A stretch of 64,000 bases of DNA, taken from assembly GCA_963827595.1 (NCBI GenBank), contig CAWHBT010000017.1, positions 18,102-82,101 on the forward strand, read 5' to 3'. Below, one piece after another: positions 39,015-48,391 of this stretch; position 1 is the first letter of the stretch; the number at the start of each line of letters is the position of its first letter. This DNA is from DATEDA01 sp963827595 (GTDB taxonomy: Bacteria > Pseudomonadota > Gammaproteobacteria > Burkholderiales > SG8-39). Under the pieces are notes generated by a model. It did no database searches. It was not told the DNA's origin and saw only the letters and a list, made by a program, of their open reading frames with translations. Both the position numbers and the translations under genes were made by a program.

Positions 39015-39564
39015 CTGCTCCGGGGACGCGGCGACGCGCTCGTGGTGACCGGGCTCGGATCGCCCACCTACGACGCTTTCGCGGTCGCGGATTCGCCGTT
39101 GAACTTCTATCTCTGGGGCGCGATGGGCAGCGCGTGCGATGGTCGGCCTGGGGCTCGCCAACGCCCAGCCGGGGCGGCGCGTCGTGGTCATTACCGGGGA
39201 CGGCGAGATGCTGATGGGCCTCGGTTCGCTCGCGACGATCGGCGTGCGGCGTCCGGCCAACCTCGCCGTCGTCGTCATCGACAACGGCCTCTACGCCGAG
39301 ACGGGGATGCAGCGCACGCACACGGCGCACGGCGTCGATCTCGCAGCGGTCGCGCGGGCGTCAGGGTTCGCGGCCGCCGAGACGGTGCAGACCCAGGCCG
39401 AGCTGGATGCCCTCGAACGATCGCTCTACACCGGCCCGGGACCTCGCTTCGCGGCGGTCAAGGTCGCGCCCGAGCCGACGAAGATCGAGCTCGCCCCGCG
39501 CGACGGCCCGTACCTCCGCAGCCGCTTCCGCGAGGCGCTGCTCGGCGAGGCCGCGCACCGGTAG
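38979..39564 (+). CDS. TPP-dependent decarboxylase beta subunit, frame disrupted
   Basis: The cofactor-binding half of the decarboxylase. The first frame (SMLERRAVTRQLLRGRGDAL, then NFYLWGAMGSA) joins a second (MVGLGLANAQPGRRVVVITG) near 39135, where GCG-T-GCGATG has one extra base (586 bases, 3n+1). The TPP motif GDGEMLM...VVVIDNGLY (GDG to N) is intact. Reconstructed ~194 aa. The start is GTG 38979 or ATG 38985, within junction copy B. The ROK kinase starts ten bases later. Confidence 0.75.
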
Positions 39565-39573
39565 GCCCGTCCG

Positions 39574-40458
39574 ATGCTGCGCTTCGGCATCGACCTCGGC
39601 GGCACCAAGATCGAGGGCGTGATTCTCGACGCCGCGGGCGGCGAGCTCTTCCGCGAGCGCGTCCCCACCGACCAGTCGAGCTACGACGCGCTGCTCGACG
39701 GCATCGAGCGGCTCTATCGCCGCATGGCCGACGCCGCGGGCGGCGCGGCGCACACGCTGGGCATCGGCACGCCCGGCGCAATTTCCCCGCGCACCGGCCT
39801 GCTCAAGAATGCGCCGAACACCGCCTGCCTGATCGGCCGGCCCGTCGCGCGCGACCTGCGCGCGCGGCTCGGCCGCGGCTTCGCCATCGACAACGACGCG
39901 AACTGCTTCGCGCTCGCGGAGGCGCTGCACGGTGCGGGCCGCGGCAAGCGCGTCGTCTTCGGCGTGATCCTCGGCACCGGCTGCGGGGGCGGGATCGTGA
40001 TCGACGGGCGCGTGCACCGCGGCCTCCAGGCAATCGCCGGGGAGTGGGGCCACATGGTCATCGACCCTCGCGGGCCGCTCTGTGCCAGCGGGCATCGGGG
40101 GTGCGTCGAGGCGTTCATCAGCGGCGCGGGGCTCGAGCGGCGGCACGCCGACCGGCACGGCGAGCGGAAGAGCGCCGCGGAAATCGCCGCCGCCTGGCGG
40201 CGGGGCGAGGCGCCCGCGACCGCAACGATGGACGAGTTCTTCGCGCACTTCGGCCAGGCGCTCGCGAACCTCATCGACGTGCTCGACCCGGACATCGTGG
40301 TGCTGGGCGGGGGGTTCTCGAACGTCGACGAGCTCTACACCCGGGGGGTCGAAGAGGTCGCGAAACGGGTGTTCAGCGACGCGCTCGAGACGCCGATCGT
40401 GAAGCACGCGCTGGGGGATTCCGCGGGCGTGATCGGCGCGGCGCTCATCGGAGTCTAG
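39574..40458 (+). CDS. ROK-family sugar kinase (fructokinase-like)
   Basis: A 294-aa ROK kinase: FGIDLGGTKIEGVILDAAG (phosphate-1), GIGTPGAIS, NDANCFALAEA, GVILGTGCGGGIVIDG and EWGHMVIDPRG. The catalytic Asp is in IDNDANC. The zinc motif CxCGxxGCxE reads CASGHRGCVEAF, so the second ligand Cys is Ser. Fructokinases such as Mak are the closest pattern I see, but the sugar is not fixed. Overlap-tight in the catabolic cluster, two bases before the flavoprotein gene. Confidence 0.85.
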   Translation: MLRFGIDLGGTKIEGVILDAAGGELFRERVPTDQSSYDALLDGIERLYRRMADAAGGAAHTLGIGTPGAISPRTGLLKNAPNTACLIGRPVARDLRARLGRGFAIDNDANCFALAEALHGAGRGKRVVFGVILGTGCGGGIVIDGRVHRGLQAIAGEWGHMVIDPRGPLCASGHRGCVEAFISGAGLERRHADRHGERKSAAEIAAAWRRGEAPATATMDEFFAHFGQALANLIDVLDPDIVVLGGGFSNVDELYTRGVEEVAKRVFSDALETPIVKHALGDSAGVIGAALIGV

Positions 40459-40460
40459 CG

Positions 40461-41855
40461 GTGCCGGTGGCCTTCGACGCCGGGCGGCGCTTCGATTCGC
40501 ACGTCCCGGTCCTGATCATCGGCGCCGGCGCGTGCGGGCTCGTCGCCGCGCTCGCCGCGCGCGAGGCCGGCGCGGAGGTGCTGGTGGTCGAGCGCGACGC
40601 GACGCCCGCCGGCTCCACGGCGCTCTCCTCCGGGTTCATCCCCGCGGCGCAGACGCGGTTCCAGCGCGCGCAGGGAATCGCCGATTCGCCCGCGCAGTTC
40701 GCGGCCGACGTCCAGCGCAAGAATCACGGCGAAGCCGATCCGCACCTGGTCGACGCGGTGTGCCGCGCGTCCGGCCCGACGCTTGAGTGGCTGGCGGATT
40801 GCCACGGGATCGAGTTCGTGCTCCTCGAGGGGTTCCTCTATCCCGGGCACAGCGCGCTGCGGATGCACGCCGTGCCCGGAAAGACCGGAGCGGCGCTGAT
40901 GGGCGCGCTGCAGCGGGCGTGCACCGCGGCTGGCGTGGATCTCCTCACGTCGGCGCGCGTGACCACGCTGCAGGCCGACGGCGACCGGCGCGTTCGCGGC
41001 GTCGAGCTCGAGCGCCCGGACGGCGCCGTCGAGGCGGTCGGCTGCGACGCTCTCGTCCTCGCCTGCTCCGGGTTCGGGGGCAATCCGGGGCTGGTCAAGG
41101 AGCACATCCCCGAGATCGCGAGTGCCCTGTACTTCGGCCACGTCGGCAACCAGGGCGACGCGGTGCGTTGGGGGATCGCGCTCGGCGCGGCGGTGAAGGA
41201 CCTGACGGCGTATCAGGGCCACGGCTCGGTCGCGACGCCGCACGGGATCCTCATTACCTGGGCGCTCGTGACGGAGGGAGGAATCCAGGTGAATGCGGAA
41301 GGCCGGCGGTTCTCGAACGAGCACGCCGGTTACTCCGAGCAGTGCCTGCCGGTGCTCGAGCAGCCGGGCGGCGTTGCCTGGACGGTGTACGACGAGCGGC
41401 TCCACCGCCTCGGGCTCGAGTTCGAGGACTATCGGCAGGCGCACTCACTCGGCGCCGTCAAGCGCGGCGAGACCGTGGCCGCGCTAGCGGCGGCCTGCGG
41501 CCTGCCCACGTCGGGGCTTGAGGCGACCCTCGGGGAAGTCGAGCGCTACGCGGCGGGCGAGACGCGCGATCCGTTCGGGCGAGACTTCACGACCAAGTCC
41601 AGGCTCGCCCCTCCGTACTACGGAGTGAAGGTCACGGGCGCGCTGTTCCACACCCAGGGCGGTCTGGTGGTCGACGCACGCGGCCGCGTGCTCGACTCCC
41701 ATGCTCGCCCCCTCCCAAATCTCTTCGCCGGCGGTGGCGCGGCGTGCGGCCTTTCCGGAGCCCATGTCTGGGGCTACCTCTCCGGGAACGGGCTCCTCTC
41801 GGCCGTCACGCTGGGCCGACTGGCCGGCCAGTCTGCGGCTGCTGTGGCTGTCTAG
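40461..41855 (+). CDS. FAD-dependent oxidoreductase, fumarate reductase/ketosteroid dehydrogenase type
   Basis: A 464-aa flavoprotein. FAD motif: VLIIGAGACGLVAALAAREA, followed by EVLVVERDATPAGSTALSSG. The substrate domain has VLACSGFGGNPGLVKEHI, VGNQGDAVRWGIALGA and FSNEHAGYSEQCL. The C-terminal FAD contact is FHTQGGLVVDARGRVLDSHA then PNLFAGGGAACGLSGAHVWG. This is the fumarate reductase / ketosteroid / tricarballylate dehydrogenase family; exact substrate unknown. GTG start at 40461, two bases after the ROK stop. Last gene of the cluster before the TetR operon. Confidence 0.85.
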   Translation: MPVAFDAGRRFDSHVPVLIIGAGACGLVAALAAREAGAEVLVVERDATPAGSTALSSGFIPAAQTRFQRAQGIADSPAQFAADVQRKNHGEADPHLVDAVCRASGPTLEWLADCHGIEFVLLEGFLYPGHSALRMHAVPGKTGAALMGALQRACTAAGVDLLTSARVTTLQADGDRRVRGVELERPDGAVEAVGCDALVLACSGFGGNPGLVKEHIPEIASALYFGHVGNQGDAVRWGIALGAAVKDLTAYQGHGSVATPHGILITWALVTEGGIQVNAEGRRFSNEHAGYSEQCLPVLEQPGGVAWTVYDERLHRLGLEFEDYRQAHSLGAVKRGETVAALAAACGLPTSGLEATLGEVERYAAGETRDPFGRDFTTKSRLAPPYYGVKVTGALFHTQGGLVVDARGRVLDSHARPLPNLFAGGGAACGLSGAHVWGYLSGNGLLSAVTLGRLAGQSAAAVAV

Positions 41856-41942
41856 GTAGTTCACCTCGACCTCCCATCGCCTGCATCAGATAGAGAGCGG
41901 GCGCTCACATTCTGAGTTGGGCTCCGCCTCTTTAAATAGTTG

Positions 41943-41985
41943 TTGACTGAACAGTCAGTAATGTGTATGTTACTGACCAGTCAGT
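41943..41985 (+). promoter_or_regulatory. Promoter with two TetR-type operators
   Basis: TTGACT (41943-41948) and TATGTT (41966-41971) are spaced 17 bases, a good sigma-70 promoter. Two inverted-repeat operators overlap or flank it: ACTGAACAGTCAGT (41946-41959) and ACTGACCAGTCAGT (41972-41985), both ACTGA-N4-TCAGT, identical but for one base, 26 bases apart. The repressor is probably the TetR protein two genes downstream. Confidence 0.7.
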
Positions 41986-42008
41986 TATCGAACGAACAGG
42001 AGACGGAA

Positions 42009-42266
42009 ATGAAAGCCCAGCATGCCTACCTCGCAGTGGCGATCGCCGCCGCCGCCACGCTCGTCGCCGTGTCACCCGTCATCGGCGGAGCCAACGCGAC
42101 GCCCGCCGTGGTGACCTCCGCGCCTGACGCCGCAGCTCGAAGCGACGCCACCCCCGAGGACGGCCGCGCGCGCAGCAACAGCCCCCATCCCGCGGTGCTG
42201 TCGTTCGAGCGCCCGGTCTACCCCATCGGCGTCCCGAATCCTCCGGTGAGCCTGGAGCAGTACTGA
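42009..42266 (+). CDS. Small secreted protein, first gene of efflux operon
   Basis: An 85-aa product with a signal peptide (MKAQHAYLAVAIAAAATLVA to GGANA) and a short, Pro/Ala-rich mature part (FERPVYPIGVPNPPVSLEQY). AGGAGA supports the ATG at 42009. No domain recognised; a periplasmic accessory to the downstream efflux pump is a guess from position. It lies directly behind the TetR-type operators, so it is the most proximal gene of the operon. Confidence 0.6.
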   Translation: MKAQHAYLAVAIAAAATLVAVSPVIGGANATPAVVTSAPDAAARSDATPEDGRARSNSPHPAVLSFERPVYPIGVPNPPVSLEQY

Positions 42267-42305
42267 CCCTCACCGATCGCCGGCCGGTCAGTGATCCAAA
42301 CCCCG

Positions 42306-42947
42306 ATGGACGCCGCCCAGACCAAGAACGAACCGCGCTTCGAGCGCCGCAAGGACGCGCGTCCTGGCGAGATCCTCGACGCCGCGCTCGAGCTGTTCGT
42401 GGAGAAGGGCTTCGCGGCGACCCGGCTGGAAGACGTCGCCCAGCGCGCGGGCGTCTCGAAGGGCACCGTTTACCTCTACTTCGACAGCAAGGAAGACCTG
42501 TTCAAGTCGGTCATCCGCTCCGGGATCGTCCGTGCGATCGAGGAGGCCGAGAAGCTGGTGGCCGGCTTCGAGGGCAGCTCGGCCGACCTCCTCCGCCAGA
42601 TCTACGCGGGATGGTGGCAGAACATCGGCGGCACCAAGCTCTCGGGGATCCCGAAGCTCATGATCTCGGAGGCGCAGAACTTCCCGGAGCTCGCGCGCTT
42701 CTACTACGAGGAAGTCATCGAGCGGGGCTCGCGGCTGTTCGCGCGCGCGATCGAGCGCGGCGTCGAGCGCGGCGAGTTCCGGCGGGTGAACACCGATTAC
42801 GCCGTGCGGGCGATCGTCGCGCCCCTCATCATGCGCGCCATCCTCGAGCACTCGTTCCTGCCCTGCGCCGGCCCGGAGGACTTCGACACGCCGGCGTACT
42901 TCGAGCACACGCTCGGCCTGGTGCTCGACGGCTTGCGGACGAGGTGA
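42306..42947 (+). CDS. TetR/AcrR-family transcriptional repressor
   Basis: A 213-aa regulator. The helix-turn-helix is in residues ~15-65: GEILDAALELFVEKGFAATR, LEDVAQRAGVSKGTVYLYFD, SKEDLFKSVIRSG. The C-terminal ligand domain is typical of efflux-linked TetR proteins, with a cysteine late in the chain (SFLPCAGPEDF). It sits in the operon it probably represses through the paired operators at 41946-41985, an autoregulated design. I start at ATG 42306; GTG 42291 is also in frame. Its stop is three bases before the next start. Confidence 0.9.
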   Translation: MDAAQTKNEPRFERRKDARPGEILDAALELFVEKGFAATRLEDVAQRAGVSKGTVYLYFDSKEDLFKSVIRSGIVRAIEEAEKLVAGFEGSSADLLRQIYAGWWQNIGGTKLSGIPKLMISEAQNFPELARFYYEEVIERGSRLFARAIERGVERGEFRRVNTDYAVRAIVAPLIMRAILEHSFLPCAGPEDFDTPAYFEHTLGLVLDGLRTR

Positions 42948-42950
42948 GCC

Positions 42951-43403
42951 GTGGCTCTCGACGCCGCCCTCGCGTACCTGCACTTCGCCGCCATCCTGCT
43001 GGTCGCGGGATTCCTGGTGGCCGAGGCGATGCTGCTCCGCGGCGACCTCGGGTCGCGCGACGTCGCCGCCCTAGTGCGCAGCGACATCGGCTACTCCGTG
43101 TCGGCGGTGCTGGCGCTCGTGACCGGGCTCGCGCGCGCCCTCTTCGGTGCGAAGGGCTGGGCGTTCTACGCCGACAACCCGGTGTTCTGGGTCAAGGTCG
43201 GCCTCTTCCTCGCGATCGGCCTGATCTCGATCCGGCCGACGCTCGCGTTCCTGCGCTGGCGCCGCGCCGCTCGCGGCGCCGCCGGCTTCAGCGTGCCCGC
43301 CGCAGAGACCAAGTCGGCGCGCCGCACCGTCCTCGTCGAGCTCCATCTGCTCGCCCTGCTGCCGCTCGCCGCCGTGCTGATGGCACGCGGCATCGGTCAC
43401 TGA
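42951..43403 (+). CDS. DUF2214-type inner-membrane protein
   Basis: A 150-aa membrane protein with about four spans (ALAYLHFAAILLVAGFLVAE, YSVSAVLALVTGLARALF, FWVKVGLFLAIGLISIRP, VELHLLALLPLAAVLMAR). The HFAAILL...AEAMLLR start and FYADNPVFWVKVGLF match the DUF2214 pattern. Function unknown. GTG at 42951, three bases after the tetR stop; it precedes the pump genes by 23 bases. Confidence 0.7.
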   Translation: MALDAALAYLHFAAILLVAGFLVAEAMLLRGDLGSRDVAALVRSDIGYSVSAVLALVTGLARALFGAKGWAFYADNPVFWVKVGLFLAIGLISIRPTLAFLRWRRAARGAAGFSVPAAETKSARRTVLVELHLLALLPLAAVLMARGIGH

Positions 43404-43426
43404 TCACGACGATTCTGGAGATGCTC

Positions 43427-44556
43427 ATGTCCGCCGTCCGCTCGATCCTTGTCATCACGCTCGCCGCGGCGCTCGCCGCGTGCGGCAAGCCCGAGACCCA
43501 GCCCCCGGCCCCCCGCGCCGTCATCGCGCAGATCGTCGGCGCGAAGGCCGTCGACAGCGCCAACGTCTACTCCGGCGAAGTGCGCGCCCGGTACGAAAAC
43601 GATCTTGCGTTCCGGGTCGGCGGCAAGGTCGTCGCCCGCAACGTCGACGTCGGCGCGCAGGTGACGCGCGGCCAGGTGCTCGCCCGGCTCGACCCGCAGG
43701 ACGCGCAGCTCGGCGTCGACGGCGCGCGCTCGCAGCTCGCCGCGGCCGCCGCCGACCACGAGCTCGCCGCCGCCGAGGTCGAGCGCTACCGGGACCTGCA
43801 CGAACGGAAATTCGTCAGCCGGGCGGTGCTCGACGCCCGCGAGACCACGTTCAACACCACCAAGGCGCGGCTCGAGCAGGCGAAAGCGCAGGTCGCCACG
43901 GCGCGGAACCAGTCCGCGTACACCACGCTCGTCGCCGAGGCCGACGGGGTCATCACCGCGGTCAATCTGGAACCCGGCCAGGTCGTCGCGCCGGGCCAGG
44001 CCGTGATGCGCTTCGCGCGCCCCGAGGAGAAGGAGGTCGCGATCAACGTCCCCGAGAGCCGCCTGGCGGAGCTCCGCGATGCGCGGGACATCCACATCAG
44101 CGTGCTGGCCGCGCCCGACCACGTCTATCGCGGCCGCATTCGCGAGATCGCGCCGACCGCCGATCCCGCGACCCGGACCTTCGGTGTGAAGATCACGGTC
44201 CTCGAGGCCAACGGCACGGTCAGGCTGGGCATGACCGCCAACGTGGCGCTCGGCGACGGCGTGCCGGACAGCAGGTGATCACGCTGCCGCTGACGGCGCT
44301 CACGCAGCTCGAAGGGAAGCCCGCGGTCTGGGTCTTCGACCCGCTCACGAGCAAGGTCAACCTTCGGCCGGTGGTCGTCGGGGCGTATCGCGAAGACGGC
44401 GTCGTCGTGCGCGAGGGCTTGAGGCCCGGCGAGATCGTCGTGACGGTCGGCGTCCACAAGCTGCTCCCGGACGAGACCGTGCGCGTCGTCAGCGAAACGC
44501 TTGCGAGCCCGCGCTCCCAGCAGCGGCTCGAAGCCGCGGTTCGCAGCGGCGGCTGA
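43427..44556 (+). CDS. RND efflux periplasmic adaptor (MFP), frame disrupted
   Basis: Lipoprotein adaptor of an RND pump. Signal and lipobox: MSAVRSILVITLAAALAACG. Beta-barrel/lipoyl/coiled-coil layout: LAFRVGGKVVARNVDVGAQV, RGQVLARLDPQDAQLGVDGA, a coiled hairpin, VAEADGVITAVNLEPGQVVA and RTFGVKITVLEANGTVRLGM. The frame stops at 44276, but the next frame continues QVITLPLTALTQLEGKPAVW to the SGG stop at 44556; one base is missing near 44272 (1130 bases, 3n+2). Reconstructed ~376 aa. GGAG precedes the ATG at 43427. The RND gene starts eight bases on. Confidence 0.85.
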
Positions 44557-44564
44557 GACGCACC

Positions 44565-47500
44565 ATGCGCCGCTTCAACCTCTCCGAGTGGGCCCTCGGG
44601 CACCGCAGCCTGGTGCTCTACGCGATGCTCGCGATCGCGCTCGCCGGCGTGCTCTCGTACACGAAGCTCGGGCAATCGGAAGACCCGCCGTTCACGTTCA
44701 AGGTGATGGTGATCCGCACTACCTGGGCGGGCGCGACCGCGCGCCAGGTCGAGGAGCAGATCACCGACAAGCTCGAGAAGAAGCTGCAGGAGGCGCCGAA
44801 CGTCGACGTGATCCGCAGCTACTCGAAGCCCGGCGAGTCCCAGATCTTCTTCCAGATGAAGGACTCCGCGCCGCCGGCGGCGGTGCCGGAGACCTGGGAC
44901 CGGGTCCGCAAGAAGATCGCCGACATCCGCCACACGCTCCCCGCGGGCATCCAGGGGCCGTTCTTCAACGACGAGTTCGGGGACGTCTACGGCAACATCT
45001 ACGCCCTCACCGGCGAGGGCTTCTCCTACGCCGACCTCAAGAAGTACGCCGACCGGATCCGGGCCGAGCTGCTGCGCGTGCCGGAGGTCGCGAAGGTCGA
45101 CTTCGTCGGCGAGCAGGACGAGAAGGTCTACATCGAGCTCTCGAACACCCGGCTCGCGACGCTCGGCGTCGACGCTCCAGACGATCGTCAACGCGCTCGC
45201 CACCCAGAACGCCATCGCCCCGGCGGGCACGTTCGAGACGCCGAGCGACCGGATCTACCTCCGCACGACCGGCGACTTCGACTCGGTCGAGGCGGTCCGC
45301 GAGACCACGATCCGCGCCAACGGTCGGCTCTTTCGCCTCGGCGACATCGCCCGCGTGCAGCGCGGCTATGCCGATCCGCCGCAGCCGAAGATGCGCTACC
45401 AGGGCAAGGAGGCGTTCGGGATCGGCGTGTCGATGGTCAAGGGCGGCGACATCATCGAGCTCGGCGCCAATCTCGACCGGGAGATCGCGCGCCTCGCCCG
45501 CGAGCTGCCGGTGGGGCTGGAGCTCGCGCAGGTGACGAGCCAGCCGCAGGCGGTGCAGCGCTCGGTGAACGAGTTCGTCCGCTCGCTCGCCGAAGCGGTG
45601 CTCATCGTGCTCGCGGTGAGCCTCGCCTCGCTCGGCTTGCGGACCGGCTTCGTGGTGGCGCTGTCGATCCCGCTGGTGCTGGCCGCGACCTTCCTGTTGA
45701 TGCAGGTGTTCGGGATCGGGCTGCACAAGATCTCGCTCGGCGCGCTGATCCTCGCGCTCGGCCTGCTGGTCGACGACGCGATCATCGCCGTGGAAATGAT
45801 GGCGACCAAGATGGAGCAGGGCTGGGACCGGCTGCGCGCGGCGAGCTTCGCCTACACCAGCACCGCCATGCCGATGCTCTCCGGCACGCTCGTGACGGTC
45901 GCCGGGTTCCTGCCGATCGCGACCGCGGCCTCGACGACCGGGGAGTACACCCGTTCGATCTTCCAGGTCACCACGATCGCCCTGCTCGTCTCGTGGATCG
46001 CGGCGGTGGTGTTCGTGCCGTTCCTCGGCTACAAGCTCCTGCCCGACTTCGCGCAGGCGAACGGCCAGCCCTCGCGACTGCGGCGGCTGCTCGCGCGCGT
46101 GGCGCCGAGGCTCGCACCGGCGGCGCACGCCGTGCCGGTTTCGCATGCCGATCGCGAGCGGGCGGTCTACGAGACGCCCTTCTATCGCGCGTTGCGGCAG
46201 GTCATCCACTGGTGCGTCGTGCGCCGGAAGACGGTGATTCTCGCGACCGCGGCGCTCTTCGCGCTCGCGCTCTTCGCCTTCGGGTCCGTGCAGCAGCAGT
46301 TCTTCCCCGCCTCGAGCCGGCCGGAGCTCCTCGTCGACCTGCGGCTACCGCAAGGCGCCTCGTTCGAGGCGACCGAGGCCCAGGCGAAGCGGTTCGAGAA
46401 GCTGCTCGACCGGGAGACGGGCATCGTGAACTACGTGAGCTACGTCGGCTCGGGCAGCCCGCGCTTCTACCTGCCGCTCGACCAGCAGCTCCCGAACGCG
46501 AACTTCGCGCAGTTCGTGATCCTCACCCAGGGGATCGCGGACCGCGAGCGCCTCCGCGCGCGGCTGATCAAGCTGTTCGACGAGGACTTCCAGGGGCTGC
46601 GCGCCAACATCACCCGCCTGGAGAACGGCCCGCCGGTCGGCTTCCCGGTGCAGTTCCGCGTGTCGGGCGAGGACGTCCCGACGGTGCGGCGTCACGCCGA
46701 CCGCGTGGCCGAGGTCATGCGCGAGAACCCGAACGTGTCGAACGTGCAGTTCGACTGGGACGAGAAGTCGAAGACGATCAAGGTCGAGATCGACCAGGAA
46801 AAGGTGCGGCTCCTCGGGCTCTCGTCGCAGGAGCTCTCGACGTTCCTCAACACGTCGCTCAACGGGCTGACGGTCACCTACTACCGCGAGCGCGACAAGC
46901 TCATCGACGTCGTCATGCGCGGCTCGGTCGACGAGCGCGCGAAGCTCTCGTACCTCCAGGATCTCGCCGTGCCGACCCGCTCGGGCAAGTCGGTGCCGCT
47001 GTCGCAGATCGCGAACATCACGTACGAGTTCGAGGACGGGGTGATCTGGCGCCGCAACCGGCTACCGACGATCACCGTGCGCGCCAACGTCTACGGCGAC
47101 ATCCAGGCGCCGGTGGTGACCGCCCAGATCGCGCCGAAGCTCGACCCGGTCCGGGTCGCGCTCCCGCCCGGCTACCGCCTCGAGACCGGCGGCGCGGTCG
47201 AGGACGCCGCCAAGGGCCAGAAGTCGGTCGCGGCCGGGGTGCCGCTCTTCCTCGTGGTCGTGCTGACGGTCCTGATGGTGCAGCTGCAGAGCTTCTCCCG
47301 GGTGGCGATGGTCATCCTCACCGCCCCCCTCGGCCTCATCGGCGTGACAGGGTTCATGCTCGCGTTCAACCAGCCGTTCGGTTTCGTCGCGATGTTGGGC
47401 ACCATTGCGCTCTCCGGAATGATCATGCGGAACTCCGTCATCCTCGTGGACCAGATCGACCAGGACATCCGCGCCGGCCACGCGCCGGGCGCGGCGGTCG

Positions 47501-47788
47501 TCGAGGCCACCGTGCGGCGGTTCCGGCCGATTACCCTGACCGCCGCCGCCGCGGTACTCGCGATGATTCCGCTCACGCGGAGCGCGTTCTTCGGCCCGAT
47601 GGCGGTGGCCATCATGGGCGGTCTCGTCGTGGCCACCGGGCTGACCGTGCTCTTCCTGCCGGCGCTCTACGCGGCGTGGTTCCGCGTGAAACCGGTCGTG
47701 CGCGACCCCGGCGCCGGCGAAGCGCGCCGAAGAGCCGCACGCGCGGGCGCCGGAGGCGGCGCCGCAAATGCTCGAAGGCACCCTGTAA
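44565..47788 (+). CDS. RND efflux permease, frame disrupted twice
   Basis: Inner-membrane proton-driven pump (AcrB superfamily). N-terminus MRRFNLSEWALGHRSLVLYA and DPPFTFKVMVIRTTWAGATA. The frame shifts near 45174 (GTCGAC-G-CTCCAG, one extra base) into LQTIVNALATQNAIAPAGTF. The TM4 proton-relay region is LILALGLLVDDAIIAVEMM. A second extra base near 47724 restores a normal C-terminus ending APQMLEGTL with TAA at 47788. Reconstructed length about 1,074 codons. Without the second correction the frame reads on into the SRPBCC gene, an artefactual fusion. Confidence 0.85.
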
Positions 47789-47790
47789 CC

Positions 47791-48234
47791 ATGTTGCTAG
47801 CCGAACTCTTCACGCTGACCGAGATCGAGGCGCCCGCGGAGCGCGTCTGGAATATCCTCACCGACTTCGCGCGTTACCCGGAGTGGAACCCTTTCATCCG
47901 CCGCATCGAAGGCGAGCCGCTCAGGCGCGCAGCGCTCGACGTCCTGATCCACCCGGACGGTGCGCGGCCCCGCCGGTTCCGGCCGCACATCGTCACCTTC
48001 CGGCCCCCGAAGGAGCTCCGCTGGCGCGCCCGGGCGCGGCTGCCGGGGCTGTTCCAGGGCGAGCACCGGTTCGTGGTCGAGCAGCTCGGGCCCAGCCGCT
48101 CACGCCTCATCCACGAGCAGCGCGTCAGGGGCCTGGTCGTGCCGTTCCTGCGCGCACGGCTCGAGGAGCCCGTGCGGCGCGGGTTCGACGCGATGAATCT
48201 CGCGCTGAAGCAGCTCGCCGAGCGCTACGCCTGA
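47791..48234 (+). CDS. SRPBCC-domain protein
   Basis: A 147-aa START-like/SRPBCC domain protein: LFTLTEIEAPAERVWNILTD at the N-terminus, FARYPEWNPFIRRIEGEPLR, PHIVTFRPPKELRWRARARL and a hydrophobic C-terminal helix (GFDAMNLALKQLAERYA). These domains bind lipids or other hydrophobic ligands. ATG at 47791, two bases after the RND stop; GAAGG precedes it. Last gene of the efflux operon. Confidence 0.8.
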   Translation: MLLAELFTLTEIEAPAERVWNILTDFARYPEWNPFIRRIEGEPLRRAALDVLIHPDGARPRRFRPHIVTFRPPKELRWRARARLPGLFQGEHRFVVEQLGPSRSRLIHEQRVRGLVVPFLRARLEEPVRRGFDAMNLALKQLAERYA

Positions 48235-48330
48235 CCCCGCGTCATCCGCGCGGCGCGGCATCCTCCCGCGTCCCGCGACGGTTGTTGCACTGCAGCGAGG
48301 AAGAATCCCCCGCCACGCCCCGTCGAACTC

Positions 48331-48360
48331 TTGGCACCGGCTGAAATCGCATGGTTTAAT
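48331..48360 (+). promoter_or_regulatory. Candidate promoter of pcm-rhodanese-tolC
   Basis: TTGGCA (48331-48336) and TTTAAT (48355-48360) with an 18-base spacer lie 31 bases before the pcm ATG. A reasonable sigma-70 match by eye. Confidence 0.45.
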
Positions 48361-48391
48361 GAAGAGTTAGGGGTAGTTTCTCCACAAAACT

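Noticed and set aside
47700..48234. In-frame RND-SRPBCC fusion protein.
   Set aside because: One extra base near 47724 creates the read-through. The other frame gives a normal RND ending with TAA two bases before the SRPBCC ATG.
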